DNA of 64,000 bases from Shewanella fidelis ATCC BAA-318 (GCF_000518605.1 NZ_JADX01000011.1:62001-126000); one strand, 5' to 3'. Counted from the stretch's first letter, positions 35,498-45,323 are shown. Translations and numbers: made by a program. The notes: generated by a model not told the origin, from the sequence alone.

Positions 35498-36425
35498 ATG
35501 AACAAATGGTTAAAACACATAGGCGTGGCAATTGCACTGCTTTTCAGTGTGTCAGTATTTGCCCACGACGCCCCTAAAGTGGGTGACACTAATGAAGTGA
35601 ATAATGGCCAAATCTGGGCTCAGCTAAAAGCGGGTGAAGAAGGCTATACCACGTCAAAAAGTGAATTCCACGGTCAAGCAATTAACACCTATGACCTACG
35701 TGTACTTGAGCTGCGCAGTGACATTTTAGCGCCAGCATTAATGGCAGCCCTATTTGGGATGATCATTATTTTTGTACTGTTTATTAAAGTGAACGGTATT
35801 TCCAAGCTGCACGGTGGGTTCTCAGGTAAGTTGGTATATCGCTGGTCTAAGTTTGACGTATCAATTCACTGGCTAGGTGCAATCCCTTGTCTGTTGTTGA
35901 TCTTAACAGGCTTGACGTTACTTGCTGGACGTTTCTTCTTCCAGCCGTACATTGGTGAAGGTTTCTGGGCTGGTTTAGTTAACGGTGCTAAACAAGTGCA
36001 CGATGTCATGGCGATCCCGTTCATGATTGGTTGGGCACTAATGTCAGTACTTTGGGCTAAAAACCAGATGCCTAAGGAACGAAAAGCACCCTGACGCTGG
36101 CTTTGCTAACGCCGGTGAGAAGTTATGGTTCTGGGCATTCGCAGTGTTCGGTCTAGTTATTTCTGCATCTGGTATGTTGCTGCTATTCCCGAACTTGTTC
36201 GAGCCTAGCCGCACGCTAAGCTTAATCGCGCTAGTGCTTCACTCTGTGAGTGCAATTGTGATCACTGCTTTCTCAATCGTGCATATCTTCATGGCAACGA
36301 TTATGTCAGAAGGTGGTATGGAGTGTATGGTTTCAGGTTACTGTGATGAAACATGGGCAAGCCAGCACCACAATCTATGGTTTGATGAGATCAAAGCAAA
36401 CGGTACGCTTAAGTATAAAGAGTAA
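35498..36425 (+). pseudogene. fdhC: Frameshifted formate dehydrogenase cytochrome b subunit FdhC, copy 2
   Basis: Aligns with intact FdhC3 (41265-42248) and FdhC1 but is broken. After NQMPK, 63 bases present in fdhC3 are replaced by the 7 bases gaacgaa at 36077-36083, a net loss of 56 bases that shifts the frame. Translation stops at the TGA at 36092-36094 after 198 residues. Homology resumes in another frame at about 36084 (KHPDAGFANAGEKLWFW) and runs to 36425. The lost part covers the region between the third and fourth hydrophobic helices, so the remaining fragment lacks the last haem-binding helix. An assembly error between near-identical copies is possible. Confidence 0.85.
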
Positions 36426-36447
36426 TACTTGTTTGCTAAGTGATTTG

Positions 36448-36478
36448 AAATGCCTCGACTAAGTCGGGGCATTTTTTT
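36448..36478 (+). terminator. Terminator after fdh cluster 2
   Basis: Stem aaatgcctcgact / agtcggggcattt (one wobble, 1-nt centre, so the apex must open) followed by a T-run. Same stem family as the cluster 1 terminator. Confidence 0.85.
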
Positions 36479-36492
36479 AGCCGAATCCCGCT

Positions 36493-36599
36493 ATTCTGGA
36501 GCGTTTGGCTGCCTACTTCTGCGTTGATTAGCTTTATAAGGGAATAACCATTATCGCCGTTATTAAAGCGCTATGGCGCTCAGAGCGCTTAATGACGGC
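36493..36599. repeat. Partial repeat copy plus long hairpin next to a MITE-like element
   Basis: Bases 36493-36555 resemble 36746-36810 (attctggagcgttt, then ggctgcctacttctgcgttga and similar), a direct repeat at offset about 253. Bases 36556-36599 form a hairpin with about 16-bp arms (gccgttattaaagcgct against agcgcttaatgacggc). Together they look like a truncated second copy beside the element at 36600-36881. Confidence 0.55.
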
Positions 36600-36881
36600 A
36601 ATACCAATTAGTATAAAGATTTGGTCGCTCAGCGAGAATTTAGCGGCACTGAGGCAAGGCAACAAGTGCAGAGCATAGTTGAACTAGGTTCAAGCTTCCT
36701 CTTTATTATCAAGAGTCGCAGTAATCAGAGCCGCTAAAACTCGCCATTCTGGAGCGTTTTTGGCTGGCTACTTCTGCGTTGAATAACTTCACAAGGGAGC
36801 AACCATTCTTTCAATTATTCGCCTTGAATTAGTTTTCCAAAACCGCTCTGAGTAGATCAACTTCTTATATTAATTGGTATT
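36600..36881. mobile_element. MITE-like element with imperfect terminal inverted repeats
   Basis: About 280 bases with no gene. The left end aataccaattagtataa and the reverse complement of the right end, aataccaattaatataag, match over the outer 17 bases apart from one or two; partial matching continues to about 34 bases in (ending in ctcag on both sides). Small size, inverted termini and no transposase suggest a non-autonomous element. Target duplication is not clear. Confidence 0.55.
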
Positions 36882-37495
36882 AGATCCAATAGCGTTAATA
36901 ACTCAGTTACATCCTCTTCGATTACAGGCCTCAATACTCGATTTCAACTCGTTGGCAACCGCCTCATGTTCGCTAACGTTAAATGCTGTTAAGAGTCTGG
37001 TGGTTGAGATTTTTCCTACATAAATTGCTGTTTATTTATCACCAAAAAACAACAAACCTACATCAAAATGTAGCTATATACACTTTTTTTGCTAGGTAAT
37101 GGCGACTTGAGTGCGACATGTGTTAACTATTGGTGTTATTGATCTAAGTTTGTATAAGTTGCTGACTATTGGTTTGTTTTTATTGTTTGGATATAGGTTT
37201 ATCCCGAAATTATTTGGGGTTGTGCGTTAGTTTGGTATGTAAAACATGCTTTGGTTAACACTTTTTTTGAGTTTGGCTCAAAATTGGAAGTTTAATCGGA
37301 TGTAGATCAACTTTTTGGCCATTGAAATTCTTTATATTACGCCGGCTATATTGGGGATAGCTCTAACGAATATACACTTTTTACAAAGTTAAGTGGTTGT
37401 TTAACAAATGCTTAACCCGCGTTGCAAGTCGTAGCGTCAATGGATCTATCTTAAGTGTTTATCAACAAAACTATTCCTTCCTACTAGGAGTGAAA
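36882..37495. promoter_or_regulatory. Promoter region of fdh cluster 3
   Basis: Gene-free, AT-rich leader. CGGATGTAGATCAA (37297-37310) resembles an FNR/CRP-family site with one full half, ATCAA; TATATT lies at 37333-37338, so the site would be centred near -41.5. The same layout precedes cluster 2 (31549-31590). Confidence 0.5.
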
Positions 37496-37693
37496 ATGAA
37501 AAAGCAACAGCCTGATCTGAACCGCCGATCTTTGCTGAAAGCATTAACTATTGGTGGCACTGCAAGTGTCGCTATCGCCGCAACTGGCGTAAGTGTTGCT
37601 CAAGCAAGTGAAACGAAAGTCAGCACGAAAAATGTAGATGGCTATCATGAAACTGCACATATTCGCAGTTATTACAATAGCTTACGCGGCTAG
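37496..37693 (+). CDS. Small Tat-signal protein of formate dehydrogenase region, copy 3
   Basis: A 65-residue protein almost the same as copy 2: NRRSLLKALTIGGTA, then VAQAS and the tail ETAHIRSYYNSLRG. The ATG at 37496 follows CTAGGAG; an upstream in-frame ATG at 37397 would add 33 residues before the Tat motif and is rejected because copies 1 and 2 start here. First gene of cluster 3. Confidence 0.85.
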   Translation: MKKQQPDLNRRSLLKALTIGGTASVAIAATGVSVAQASETKVSTKNVDGYHETAHIRSYYNSLRG

Positions 37694-37711
37694 TCTAGGA
37701 GAAGTACAGCG

Positions 37712-40585
37712 ATGAAGTTAACTCGCAATTCCAACGCGGCACCTACTGTAGAGAAAAACACTCTAGGTATTAGCCGTCGTCAGTTTATGAAGCAAGCAGG
37801 TATCACATCTGGTGGTATCGCAGCAGCCTCTTTATTAGGCACTGGCATGATGCGTAAAGCAGAAGCTAAAGTGCAAACAGTTGCTCATGATGCACCAACT
37901 GAAATCAAGCGTACTGTATGTAGTGCTTGTGCGGTAGGTTGTGGTTTATATGCTGAAGTGCAAAATGGTGTGTGGACTGGTCAAGAGCCAGCATTCGACC
38001 ATCCATTCAACTCTGGCGGCCATTGTGCTAAAGGCGCGAGCTTACGCTACCACACGCATTCTTATAAGCGTGTTAAATACCCAATGAAACTTGAAGGCGG
38101 TAAGTGAAAGAAGCTTTCATGGGAACAAGCGGTATCTGAAATCGGCGACAAGATGCTTGAGATCAATCAAACATCAGGCCCTGACTCAGTTTACTTCATG
38201 GGTAGTGCGAAATTCTCTAACGAAGGTGCATACATGTACCGTAAGTTAGCGGCAATGTGGGGCACAAACAACGTTGACCATTCAGCGCGTATTTGTCACT
38301 CAACTACAGTTGCTGGTGTTGCGAACACTTGGGGTTACGGTGCACAAACCAACTCTTTCAACGATATTCGTAACGCAAAAAATATCTTCCTGATTGGGGC
38401 AAACCCAGCAGAGGCGCATCCAGTTGCGATGCAGCACATCTTAATCGCTAAAGAGCGCGGCGCGACGTTAACTGTTGCTGATCCACGTTTCTCTCGCACT
38501 ATGGCTCACGCCGATATCCACCTACCATTACGTCCAGGTACCGATATTCCTTTGGTTTACGGTCTAATGTGGCACATTTTTGAAAATGGTTGGGAAGATA
38601 AAGAGTTTATCCGTACTCGTGCTTATGGCATGGACAAGATCCGTGAAGAAGCTGCGCGTTGGACTCCTGAAGAAGTTGAAAACGTAACAGGTGTTTCTCG
38701 CGATGCAGTTTATGCAGCTGCTAAGCAAATGGCGACTAACCGTCCAGGTACTGTTATTTGGTGTATGGGTGGTACTCAGCACCACGTTGGTAACGCTAAC
38801 ACGCGTATGTACTCAATCCTACAGCTAGTGCTAGGTAACATGGGTGTGTCTGGTGGTGGTACTAACATTTTCCGTGGCCACGACAACGTTCAGGGCGCAA
38901 CGGACATGGGTCTGCTATTCGACAACCTACCTGGTTACTACGGCGTTGGCGAAGGCGCATGGCACCACTGGTCTCGCGTATGGGATCTACCATATGAGTC
39001 AGTAAAAGCACGTTTCGACCAAAAAGCTTACTTAGGTCGCAGCCCAATGACCACTCCTGGTATGCCATGTTCACGCTGGCAAGATGGTGTGTTAGAGGCA
39101 AAAGACAAGCTAGCTCAAAAAGACAATTTACGTCTAGCATTCTTCTGGGGTCAGTCTATCAACACTGAAACTCGTCAGATGGAAGTACGTGATGCATTGG
39201 ACAAGCTAGAAACAGTTGTTGTTGTAGACCCATACCCAACAATGGCGGGTGTTATGCACCGTCGTCAAGATGGCGTTTACTTACTACCTGCTGCAACTCA
39301 GTATGAGTGTGAAGGTTCAGTAAACAACTCTGGTCGTAGTGCACAATGGCGTCAACAAGTTGTTGAGCCGCTATTTGACTCTAAGAACGACCTAGAGATC
39401 ATGTACCGTATCGCTAAGCATGTGGGCATTGCTGACACATGGACTAAGCACATCAAGGTTAACGGCAACATGCCAGATCCTGATGACATTATGCGCGAAT
39501 ACACTAAAGGTATGCGTTCAGTAGGTTACACAGGTTGGAGCCCAGAGCGTATCCGTGCTCACACTATGAACTGGGGCGATTTCTCTTCTGAAACCCTAGA
39601 AGCTGCAGGTGGCGTAAACAAGGGCGAGACTTACGGTCTACCTTGGCCATGTTGGGGCACACCAGAGCAGAAGCACCCAGGTACTCAAATTCTATACCGC
39701 ACAGGTATGAACGTTAACCAAGGTGGTGGTAACTTCCGTGCTCGTTTCGGTGTTGAGCATGAAGGCGTTAGCATCCTAGCTGAAGATTCAGCTTCTGTTG
39801 GTGCAGATATTCAAGACGGTTACCCACAATTCGATGACAAGATGCTTAAGCAACTTGGCTGGTGGGATGAGCTAACTGCAGAAGAAAAAGCACTAGCTGA
39901 AAACCGCACTTGGGCAACTGACTTAGGTGGCGGTATCGTGCGTGTTGCGTTAGCACACAACATGGTGCCATATGGTAACGCTAAAGCACGTTGTCGCGTT
40001 TGGACTTTCCCAGACGAAGTGCCGGTTCACCGTGAGCCTATCTACACTTCTCGTCGTGATCTAATTGAGAAATACCCAACTCATAACGACATGCAAGTGC
40101 ACCGTCTACCAACCTTGTACAAGACGTTACAAGACAAGGTTATTAGCGATAACTTAGATAAGAAATATCCACTAATCGTAACTTCTGGCCGTTTGGTTGA
40201 GTACGAAGGTGGTGGTGAAGAATCTCGTTCATGCCCATGGCTAGCTGAGCTTCAACAAGAAATGTTTATCGAAATGAACCCAGCTGATGCTGCAGATCGC
40301 AGCCTACGTGACGGTGATGACGTTTGGGTTGAAGGCGCTGAAGGCGGCCGCATTAAGATTAAGGTTATGGTCACTCCACGTGTTGCACCTGGCGTAACTT
40401 GGATGCCTTATCACTTTGCGGGTGTAATGCACGGTGAAGATCTGCAATACCCAGAATCTGGTGGAATTAGCACTAAGCCTTACGTAGTTGGTGAGTCTTG
40501 TAACACGGTACTGACCTATGGTTATGACCCTGTGACTCAGATGCAGGAAACTAAAGCATCACTTTGTCAAGTTGCTAAAGCCTAA
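37712..40585 (+). pseudogene. fdhA: Formate dehydrogenase catalytic subunit FdhA, copy 3, interrupted by TGA
   Basis: Same plan as FdhA1 and FdhA2, with Tat motif SRRQFMK, [4Fe-4S] Cys set CSACAVGCG and GGHCAKGA, and Cys at the Mo-ligand position (HSARICHSTTVAG). Codon 132 is TGA (38105-38107) where both paralogues have TGG for Trp (GGKWK); the frame is open before and after. The next in-frame ATG at 38153 would give an 810-residue protein without Tat signal or Fe-S site. The TGA is not at the Sec position, so this is a nonsense mutation or a base error, not selenocysteine. Confidence 0.88.
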
Positions 40586-40614
40586 TTGCAGTATTAGCTA
40601 GGAGAAATGCCAGA

Positions 40615-41184
40615 ATGGCTACAATGAAATTTTTATGTGATACCAAGCGCTGCATCGAGTGTAACGGTTGTGTCACAGCTTGTAAGAACGAAAACGACTC
40701 TGCACTAGAGTGGGGTATTCAACGTCGTCGCGTTGTGACAATCAACGACGGTGTTAAAGGCGAAGCATCTATCTCTGTAGCATGTATGCACTGTGACGAT
40801 GCGCCTTGTATGGCTGTTTGTCCTGCAAACTGTTTCTACAAGACAGAAGATGGCATCGTACTTCACGACAAAGATACGTGTATCGGTTGTGGTTACTGCC
40901 TATACGCTTGCCCATTTGGTGCGCCACAGTTCCCTAAACAGGGTGCATTCGGTGCTCGCGGTAAGATGGATAAGTGTACTTTCTGTGCCGGTGGCCCAGA
41001 AGAGAACTTCTCTGAGGCAGAGCGTCAGAAGTACGGTGCAAACCGTATTGCTGAAGGCAAACTACCTATGTGTGCTGAGTTGTGTGCAACTAAGTCGCTA
41101 CTAGCGGGTGATGCTGAGATTGTTTCTTCAATCTTCCGTGAGCGTGTTGCATACCGTGGTTCTAAAAACGCAGCTTGGGGTTAA
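40615..41184 (+). CDS. fdhB: Formate dehydrogenase Fe-S subunit FdhB, copy 3
   Basis: Intact 189-residue four-cluster subunit, differing from FdhB2 at about six residues (CMHCDDAPC for CMHCSDAPC, PKQGAF for PKSGAF, and a few others). AGGAGAA precedes the ATG. Its own FdhA is interrupted, so any use would be with FdhA2 or FdhA1. Confidence 0.95.
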   Translation: MATMKFLCDTKRCIECNGCVTACKNENDSALEWGIQRRRVVTINDGVKGEASISVACMHCDDAPCMAVCPANCFYKTEDGIVLHDKDTCIGCGYCLYACPFGAPQFPKQGAFGARGKMDKCTFCAGGPEENFSEAERQKYGANRIAEGKLPMCAELCATKSLLAGDAEIVSSIFRERVAYRGSKNAAWG

Positions 41185-41215
41185 TCAACTTAGGTTGACT
41201 AATTTCTAGCCTACC

Positions 41216-41245
41216 CTGAGTGGCTCATTAGTTTGAGTTACTCAG
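41216..41245 (+). promoter_or_regulatory. Hairpin between fdhB3 and fdhC3
   Basis: Same 12-bp stem as 35449-35478 with one loop base changed (ttagtt for ttagct). Confidence 0.55.
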
Positions 41246-41264
41246 TGGTAAATGAGGACGTATT

Positions 41265-42248
41265 ATGAACAAATGGTTAAAACACATAGGCGTGGCAATT
41301 GCACTGTTTTTCAGTGTGTCAGTATTTGCCCACGCTACTGATAAAGTGGGTGACACTATTGAAGTTAATAACGGCCAAATCTGGGCTCAGCTAAAAGCGG
41401 GCGAAGAAGGTCGTACAACTTCAACAAGTGAATTCCACGCGCAAGCAATCAACACGTATGACTTACGTGTTCTTGACTTACGTAGTGATATCCTTGCTCC
41501 AGCAATGATGGCTGCGCTTTTCGGCATGATCATCATTTTTGTACTGTTTATCAAAGTGAACGGCATTTCTAAGCTGCACGGTGGATTCTCAGGCAAGCTG
41601 GTTTACCGTTGGTCTAAGTTTGACGTATCAATTCACTGGCTAGGTGCAATCCCTTGTCTGTTATTGATCTTAACAGGCTTGACGTTGCTTGCTGGACGTT
41701 TCTTCTTCCAGCCGTACATCGGTGAAGGTTTCTGGGCTGGTTTAGTTAACGGTGCTAAGCAAGTGCACGACATCATGGCGATCCCGTTCATGATTGGTTG
41801 GGCACTAATGTCAGTACTTTGGGCTAAAAACCAGATGCCTAAGATGTATGACCTTAAGTGGATGATGGTTGTTGGTGGTTACATCAACTTCGGTCCATTC
41901 AAAGGTAAACACCCGGATGCAGGTTTTGCTAACGCTGGTGAGAAACTATGGTTCTGGGCATTCGCAGTGTTCGGTCTAGTGGTTTCTGCATCTGGTATGT
42001 TGTTGCTATTCCCGAACTTGTTCGAGCCTAGCCGCACACTAAGCTTAATCGCACTAGTGCTTCACTCAGTTGCTGCTATCATCATTACTGCTTTCTCAAT
42101 CGTGCATATCTTCATGGCAACGGTTATGTCAGAAGGTGGTATGGAGTGTATGGTTTCAGGTTACTGTGATGAAACATGGGCAAGCCAGCACCACAACCTT
42201 TGGTTCGATGAGATCAAAGAGAACGGTACCCTTAAGTATAAAGAGTAA
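41265..42248 (+). CDS. fdhC: Formate dehydrogenase cytochrome b subunit FdhC, copy 3
   Basis: Intact 327-residue membrane cytochrome b, close to FdhC2 in its N-terminal half. Leader MNKWLKHIGVAIALFFSVSVFA is cleavable; likely haem His residues are in VSIHWLGAIP, QVHDIMAIP and the last helix (LHSVAAIIIT, SIVHIFMAT). It keeps the segment lost from FdhC2 (KMYDLKWMMVVGGYINFGPF). Followed by a terminator. Confidence 0.94.
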   Translation: MNKWLKHIGVAIALFFSVSVFAHATDKVGDTIEVNNGQIWAQLKAGEEGRTTSTSEFHAQAINTYDLRVLDLRSDILAPAMMAALFGMIIIFVLFIKVNGISKLHGGFSGKLVYRWSKFDVSIHWLGAIPCLLLILTGLTLLAGRFFFQPYIGEGFWAGLVNGAKQVHDIMAIPFMIGWALMSVLWAKNQMPKMYDLKWMMVVGGYINFGPFKGKHPDAGFANAGEKLWFWAFAVFGLVVSASGMLLLFPNLFEPSRTLSLIALVLHSVAAIIITAFSIVHIFMATVMSEGGMECMVSGYCDETWASQHHNLWFDEIKENGTLKYKE

Positions 42249-42269
42249 TACTCTTGTAGCTTAAACCTA

Positions 42270-42304
42270 AACACCTCAACTAGTTATAGTTGGGGTGTTT
42301 TTTT
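42270..42304 (+). terminator. Terminator after fdh cluster 3
   Basis: Stem aacacctcaact / agttggggtgtt around a short loop, then seven T. The remaining 240 bases before the next gene hold no clear element. Confidence 0.88.
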
Positions 42305-42547
42305 ATCTACCGTGAAGGCCGTACTGCTTGAGGTAATTCAATATAGCTTAAGGATTGTTGTATGTTTTATAAGCAACAGCTAAAGTATGACTTACTTAAC
42401 AAAAAAGCATACATTTCTTTGATAGGAAACGTTAAGTTATAACCTAATCACGTTTTGTGCTTATTTAAAGTGCTAATTTTGCACACTGCTATCGCATTCC
42501 AATGTTTCCGATTCTTTTGTAGTTAGCATTCTTTTATAGGAACTTAT

Positions 42548-43876
42548 ATGTCGTCAATTATTCTGCCTGATACTGCTCAACCTTATAACGCTAATATCAC
42601 CACGCCAGATTGGATGATTAGCGGTATGGAAAAAGTCATGCAGTTTTATGTGGATCGTAACTTACGACTCGATACGATTTCGGCAGAAATGATGCCAAAT
42701 CCAATCGAAGGTAAAAAGTACATGCTGTATGCGCACGTGCCTTTCTGTCATACCTTATGTTCTTACTGTACCTTCCATCGCTTCCTATTTAAAGAAGATA
42801 AAGCTCGTGCTTACTTCATCTCTTTGCGCAAAGAGATGGATATGGTCAAAGCGTTAGGTTATGACTTTGAGTCTATGTACATTGGTGGCGGTACCACCAC
42901 AGTATTGGAAGATGAGCTAGCTCGTACTATTGAGCATGCTAAAAAGTTGTTCCCAAGTATTAAAGAAGTCTCATGTGAGTCTGATCCTCAGCATTTAGAT
43001 AGTCCGGGCTTTAAGCAGCTTGAGGGCTTAGTGGATCGCATGTCGATTGGTGTACAGAGCTTCAATGACGACATTCTTGCGATGACAGATCGCATTGAGA
43101 AATTCGGTAATGGCCAGCAAACGTTCGATAAAATTATGGCGGCTAAAGAGCTGTTCCCAATTATCAACGTTGATTTGATTTTTGGCTTCCGTGGCCAAAC
43201 TGACGAAGTGATCCAGCATGATTTGGATATGGCATCTAAGTTAGATCCGCGCCAGATCACAACTTACCCGTTGATGATTACTCACCAAACTCGCAAGAGT
43301 GTAAAAGGTAAATTAGCTGCGCCCCAAGGCGACATGGCGCGTCAATACCGCCAAATTTTGAATAGCTTAAATGGACAATATAACCAGTTGTCAGCATGGG
43401 CTTTTGGTAAAGCTAATGACGAAGGTTTTGACGAATACGTTATCGATTTTGATGAGTACCTAGGTGTAGGTTCAGGTTCATTTAGTTTCTTGAATGACAC
43501 ACTTTATGTAAATACGTTCTCATTACGTAAATATCAAGAGCGTATTGCTAATGGTCAAATGGGGGTTGATCAACAGAAGAACTACGGCCGTAAAGAAGTG
43601 ATGCAGTATCGTTTCCTTCTCGGTATGTTCTCTGGTCGTTTATCACGTAAATACTTCCGTGAAACCTTTGGTGTAAACCTAGACACTGCGTTGTTTAAAG
43701 AGATGACGTCGATGAAAGCGATTGGTGCGATTAAGAATGATCCTACTGATCCAGACAATCTCATCATTACCGATAACGGCAAGATGATGGGATTATTAAT
43801 GATGAAAGAGTTCTACTCAGGCATGGACAATGTACGTGCCCAGCTGCGTAAGCCTCTAAAAGCCTGCGACATGTAA
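42548..43876 (+). CDS. HemN/HemW-like radical SAM protein (coproporphyrinogen III oxidase family)
   Basis: Radical SAM enzyme of 442 residues with the [4Fe-4S] motif CHTLCSYC (CX3CX2C) and the SAM-binding IGGGTTTVL, then IGVQSFND as in HemN and HemW. The spacing CX3CX2C and YGRKEVMQYRFLLGMFSG suit the family. Members are coproporphyrinogen oxidases, haem chaperones (HemW) or anaerobic haem-degrading enzymes (HutW/ChuW type); the sequence does not decide between them. It lies downstream of three cytochrome b genes but has its own spacer. Confidence 0.85.
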   Translation: MSSIILPDTAQPYNANITTPDWMISGMEKVMQFYVDRNLRLDTISAEMMPNPIEGKKYMLYAHVPFCHTLCSYCTFHRFLFKEDKARAYFISLRKEMDMVKALGYDFESMYIGGGTTTVLEDELARTIEHAKKLFPSIKEVSCESDPQHLDSPGFKQLEGLVDRMSIGVQSFNDDILAMTDRIEKFGNGQQTFDKIMAAKELFPIINVDLIFGFRGQTDEVIQHDLDMASKLDPRQITTYPLMITHQTRKSVKGKLAAPQGDMARQYRQILNSLNGQYNQLSAWAFGKANDEGFDEYVIDFDEYLGVGSGSFSFLNDTLYVNTFSLRKYQERIANGQMGVDQQKNYGRKEVMQYRFLLGMFSGRLSRKYFRETFGVNLDTALFKEMTSMKAIGAIKNDPTDPDNLIITDNGKMMGLLMMKEFYSGMDNVRAQLRKPLKACDM

Positions 43877-43937
43877 TTGCGATTGGGCTATTGCGTGATG
43901 TAATAGCCCAATACTCTAGTCTCTTGTACTCAGAGGG

Positions 43938-44129
43938 TTAGCTATCAACCTCTGAACGTGATGCAATCAACTTCTCGAGTTTGTTAATGTCTTCTTTGAT
44001 CTGCAATATATAGTTATCACTGTATTGCATCTGCTCAAAAGCGTTTAGGCATGCCCGATAACGAGCTAGCTGTTTTTCTGGTGTTTCCCCAAATTCCATT
44101 TGCTCATGGAAGCCAATAATTGAGTCCAT
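43938..44129 (-). CDS. Small hypothetical helical protein
   Basis: A 63-residue protein (DSIIGFHEQMEFGETPE, then a helix with heptad-like spacing: ILQIKEDINKLEKLIAS). GAGGG lies before the ATG on the minus strand at usual spacing. It resembles small conserved Shewanella proteins of unknown function; there is no signal or cofactor motif. Confidence 0.6.
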   Translation of the reverse strand: MDSIIGFHEQMEFGETPEKQLARYRACLNAFEQMQYSDNYILQIKEDINKLEKLIASRSEVDS

Positions 44130-44477
44130 TCAACTATCCCTCTTGCTGTCTCACTACTACTTTTAGTGATATTGCCAATATCTTATTTCGCAAATTTAAC
44201 TCTGCGTAGCGCTGTATTGGAATGTTTAAACTAAGAATAGTTGATATTCAGCGAATTGCTCTGAATTCTAAAGATTATTTTCAACAACTTACCTAAAAAG
44301 AGGTGCTGGCTAGTGTTATTTGCTATCGCAATGAACTCACATTAGCTTAAGAGAAAGCTTACATATTAACACTTCGATTTCGGCTTCAAGGATAATTGAC
44401 TAATCAGCTTTAGGTCACTTGGCAGCATTTCTAAAATCTCTTACTATCAAATTAACCGTTTCTCATACCGAGTTATC
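44130..44477. other. Intergenic region between divergent genes
   Basis: About 350 bases separating the minus-strand small protein from the PfkB kinase gene. It must carry promoters for both. I see no strong regulator site or repeat. Confidence 0.5.
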
Positions 44478-45323
44478 ATGGCGAATATATTGCTGGTAGC
44501 AAACCTCAATTGCGATCGTATTTTCAACCTTAATCAGACCCTAAAAGCGGGCGGACGTTTTCATTATCAAGATGGCGGCCAGCGTCTAGGTGGTGGCGGA
44601 GCAAACACAGGGATAGGTTTGGTATGGGCTGGTCATCAGGTCTCTTTAGTCAGTCAAGTTGGTCGTGATGACGTGGGGGATTGGTTACTTGCTGAAGCGA
44701 GCACTCAAGGGATCAACTGTAGTCTTATTCAACGTCGTCCAGGAAATACCAATGAGATGTTGTTAATGATGACTCCAGACGGTGAACGCACCATTATTCG
44801 ACCCGAGCGGCCTCAATTTGAATTGCCATTGCCGCCGAACTGGCAAAATGTAGATGCGTTATATATCAACTCATCCACAGAGGGGGCGGCAAGTTGGGCC
44901 AAAACCGCGATGAGTCACTGTTGGGTGCTGGCTCAACTAGCTAAAGATCAACGGCCACGCCCGTGCCACGTATTGATTGCTTCCTTATCAGATATGCAGG
45001 GCCGTTGTGGTGATGATAAATGGCAATTTGCTAAATCGGTAGCCGGTGAAGATCTAAAATATTTTGTCGTTACCGATGGTGAGAATGGTTCGACTTTATA
45101 TACGGCCACAGAATCTGTTCATATTGCTGCAGAGCCAAGTACTGTTGTTGATACTACCGGTGCGGGTGACGCTTATGCGGCAGGATTAATTCATGGCTTA
45201 GTTAACCATTTGGCGATTGTTGAGGCAATGGCTGAGGCGGCAGTTTGGTCTGGGTTTGCCGTTGCGAGTGATAGCTCAATTCCGGGAAAAGCGCTTAAGC
45301 AATATTTAGCTGACGCAACTTAG
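44478..45323 (+). CDS. PfkB family carbohydrate kinase
   Basis: Ribokinase-fold sugar or nucleoside kinase of 281 residues. The N-terminal PfkB signature lies in GGGGANTGIGLVWAG (about residues 37-51), and the catalytic one is VVDTTGAGDAYAAGL with the base Asp. Length and motifs suit ribokinase-like kinases; the substrate is not clear. Single gene followed by a terminator. Confidence 0.88.
   Translation: MANILLVANLNCDRIFNLNQTLKAGGRFHYQDGGQRLGGGGANTGIGLVWAGHQVSLVSQVGRDDVGDWLLAEASTQGINCSLIQRRPGNTNEMLLMMTPDGERTIIRPERPQFELPLPPNWQNVDALYINSSTEGAASWAKTAMSHCWVLAQLAKDQRPRPCHVLIASLSDMQGRCGDDKWQFAKSVAGEDLKYFVVTDGENGSTLYTATESVHIAAEPSTVVDTTGAGDAYAAGLIHGLVNHLAIVEAMAEAAVWSGFAVASDSSIPGKALKQYLADAT

Noticed and set aside
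36144-36425. A separate small membrane protein gene
   Set aside because: It is the out-of-frame 3' end of fdhC2, aligned base by base with fdhC3.
38105-38107. TGA inside a formate dehydrogenase gene as a selenocysteine codon
   Set aside because: The selenocysteine position of FDH-N corresponds to Cys in HSARICHSTT about 64 codons later; this TGA replaces a Trp conserved in both paralogues, and I see no clear SECIS hairpin after it.
38153-40585. An independent 810-residue oxidoreductase gene
   Set aside because: It is the remainder of fdhA3 after the nonsense codon; it lacks a ribosome site, Tat signal and the Fe-S cluster ligands.
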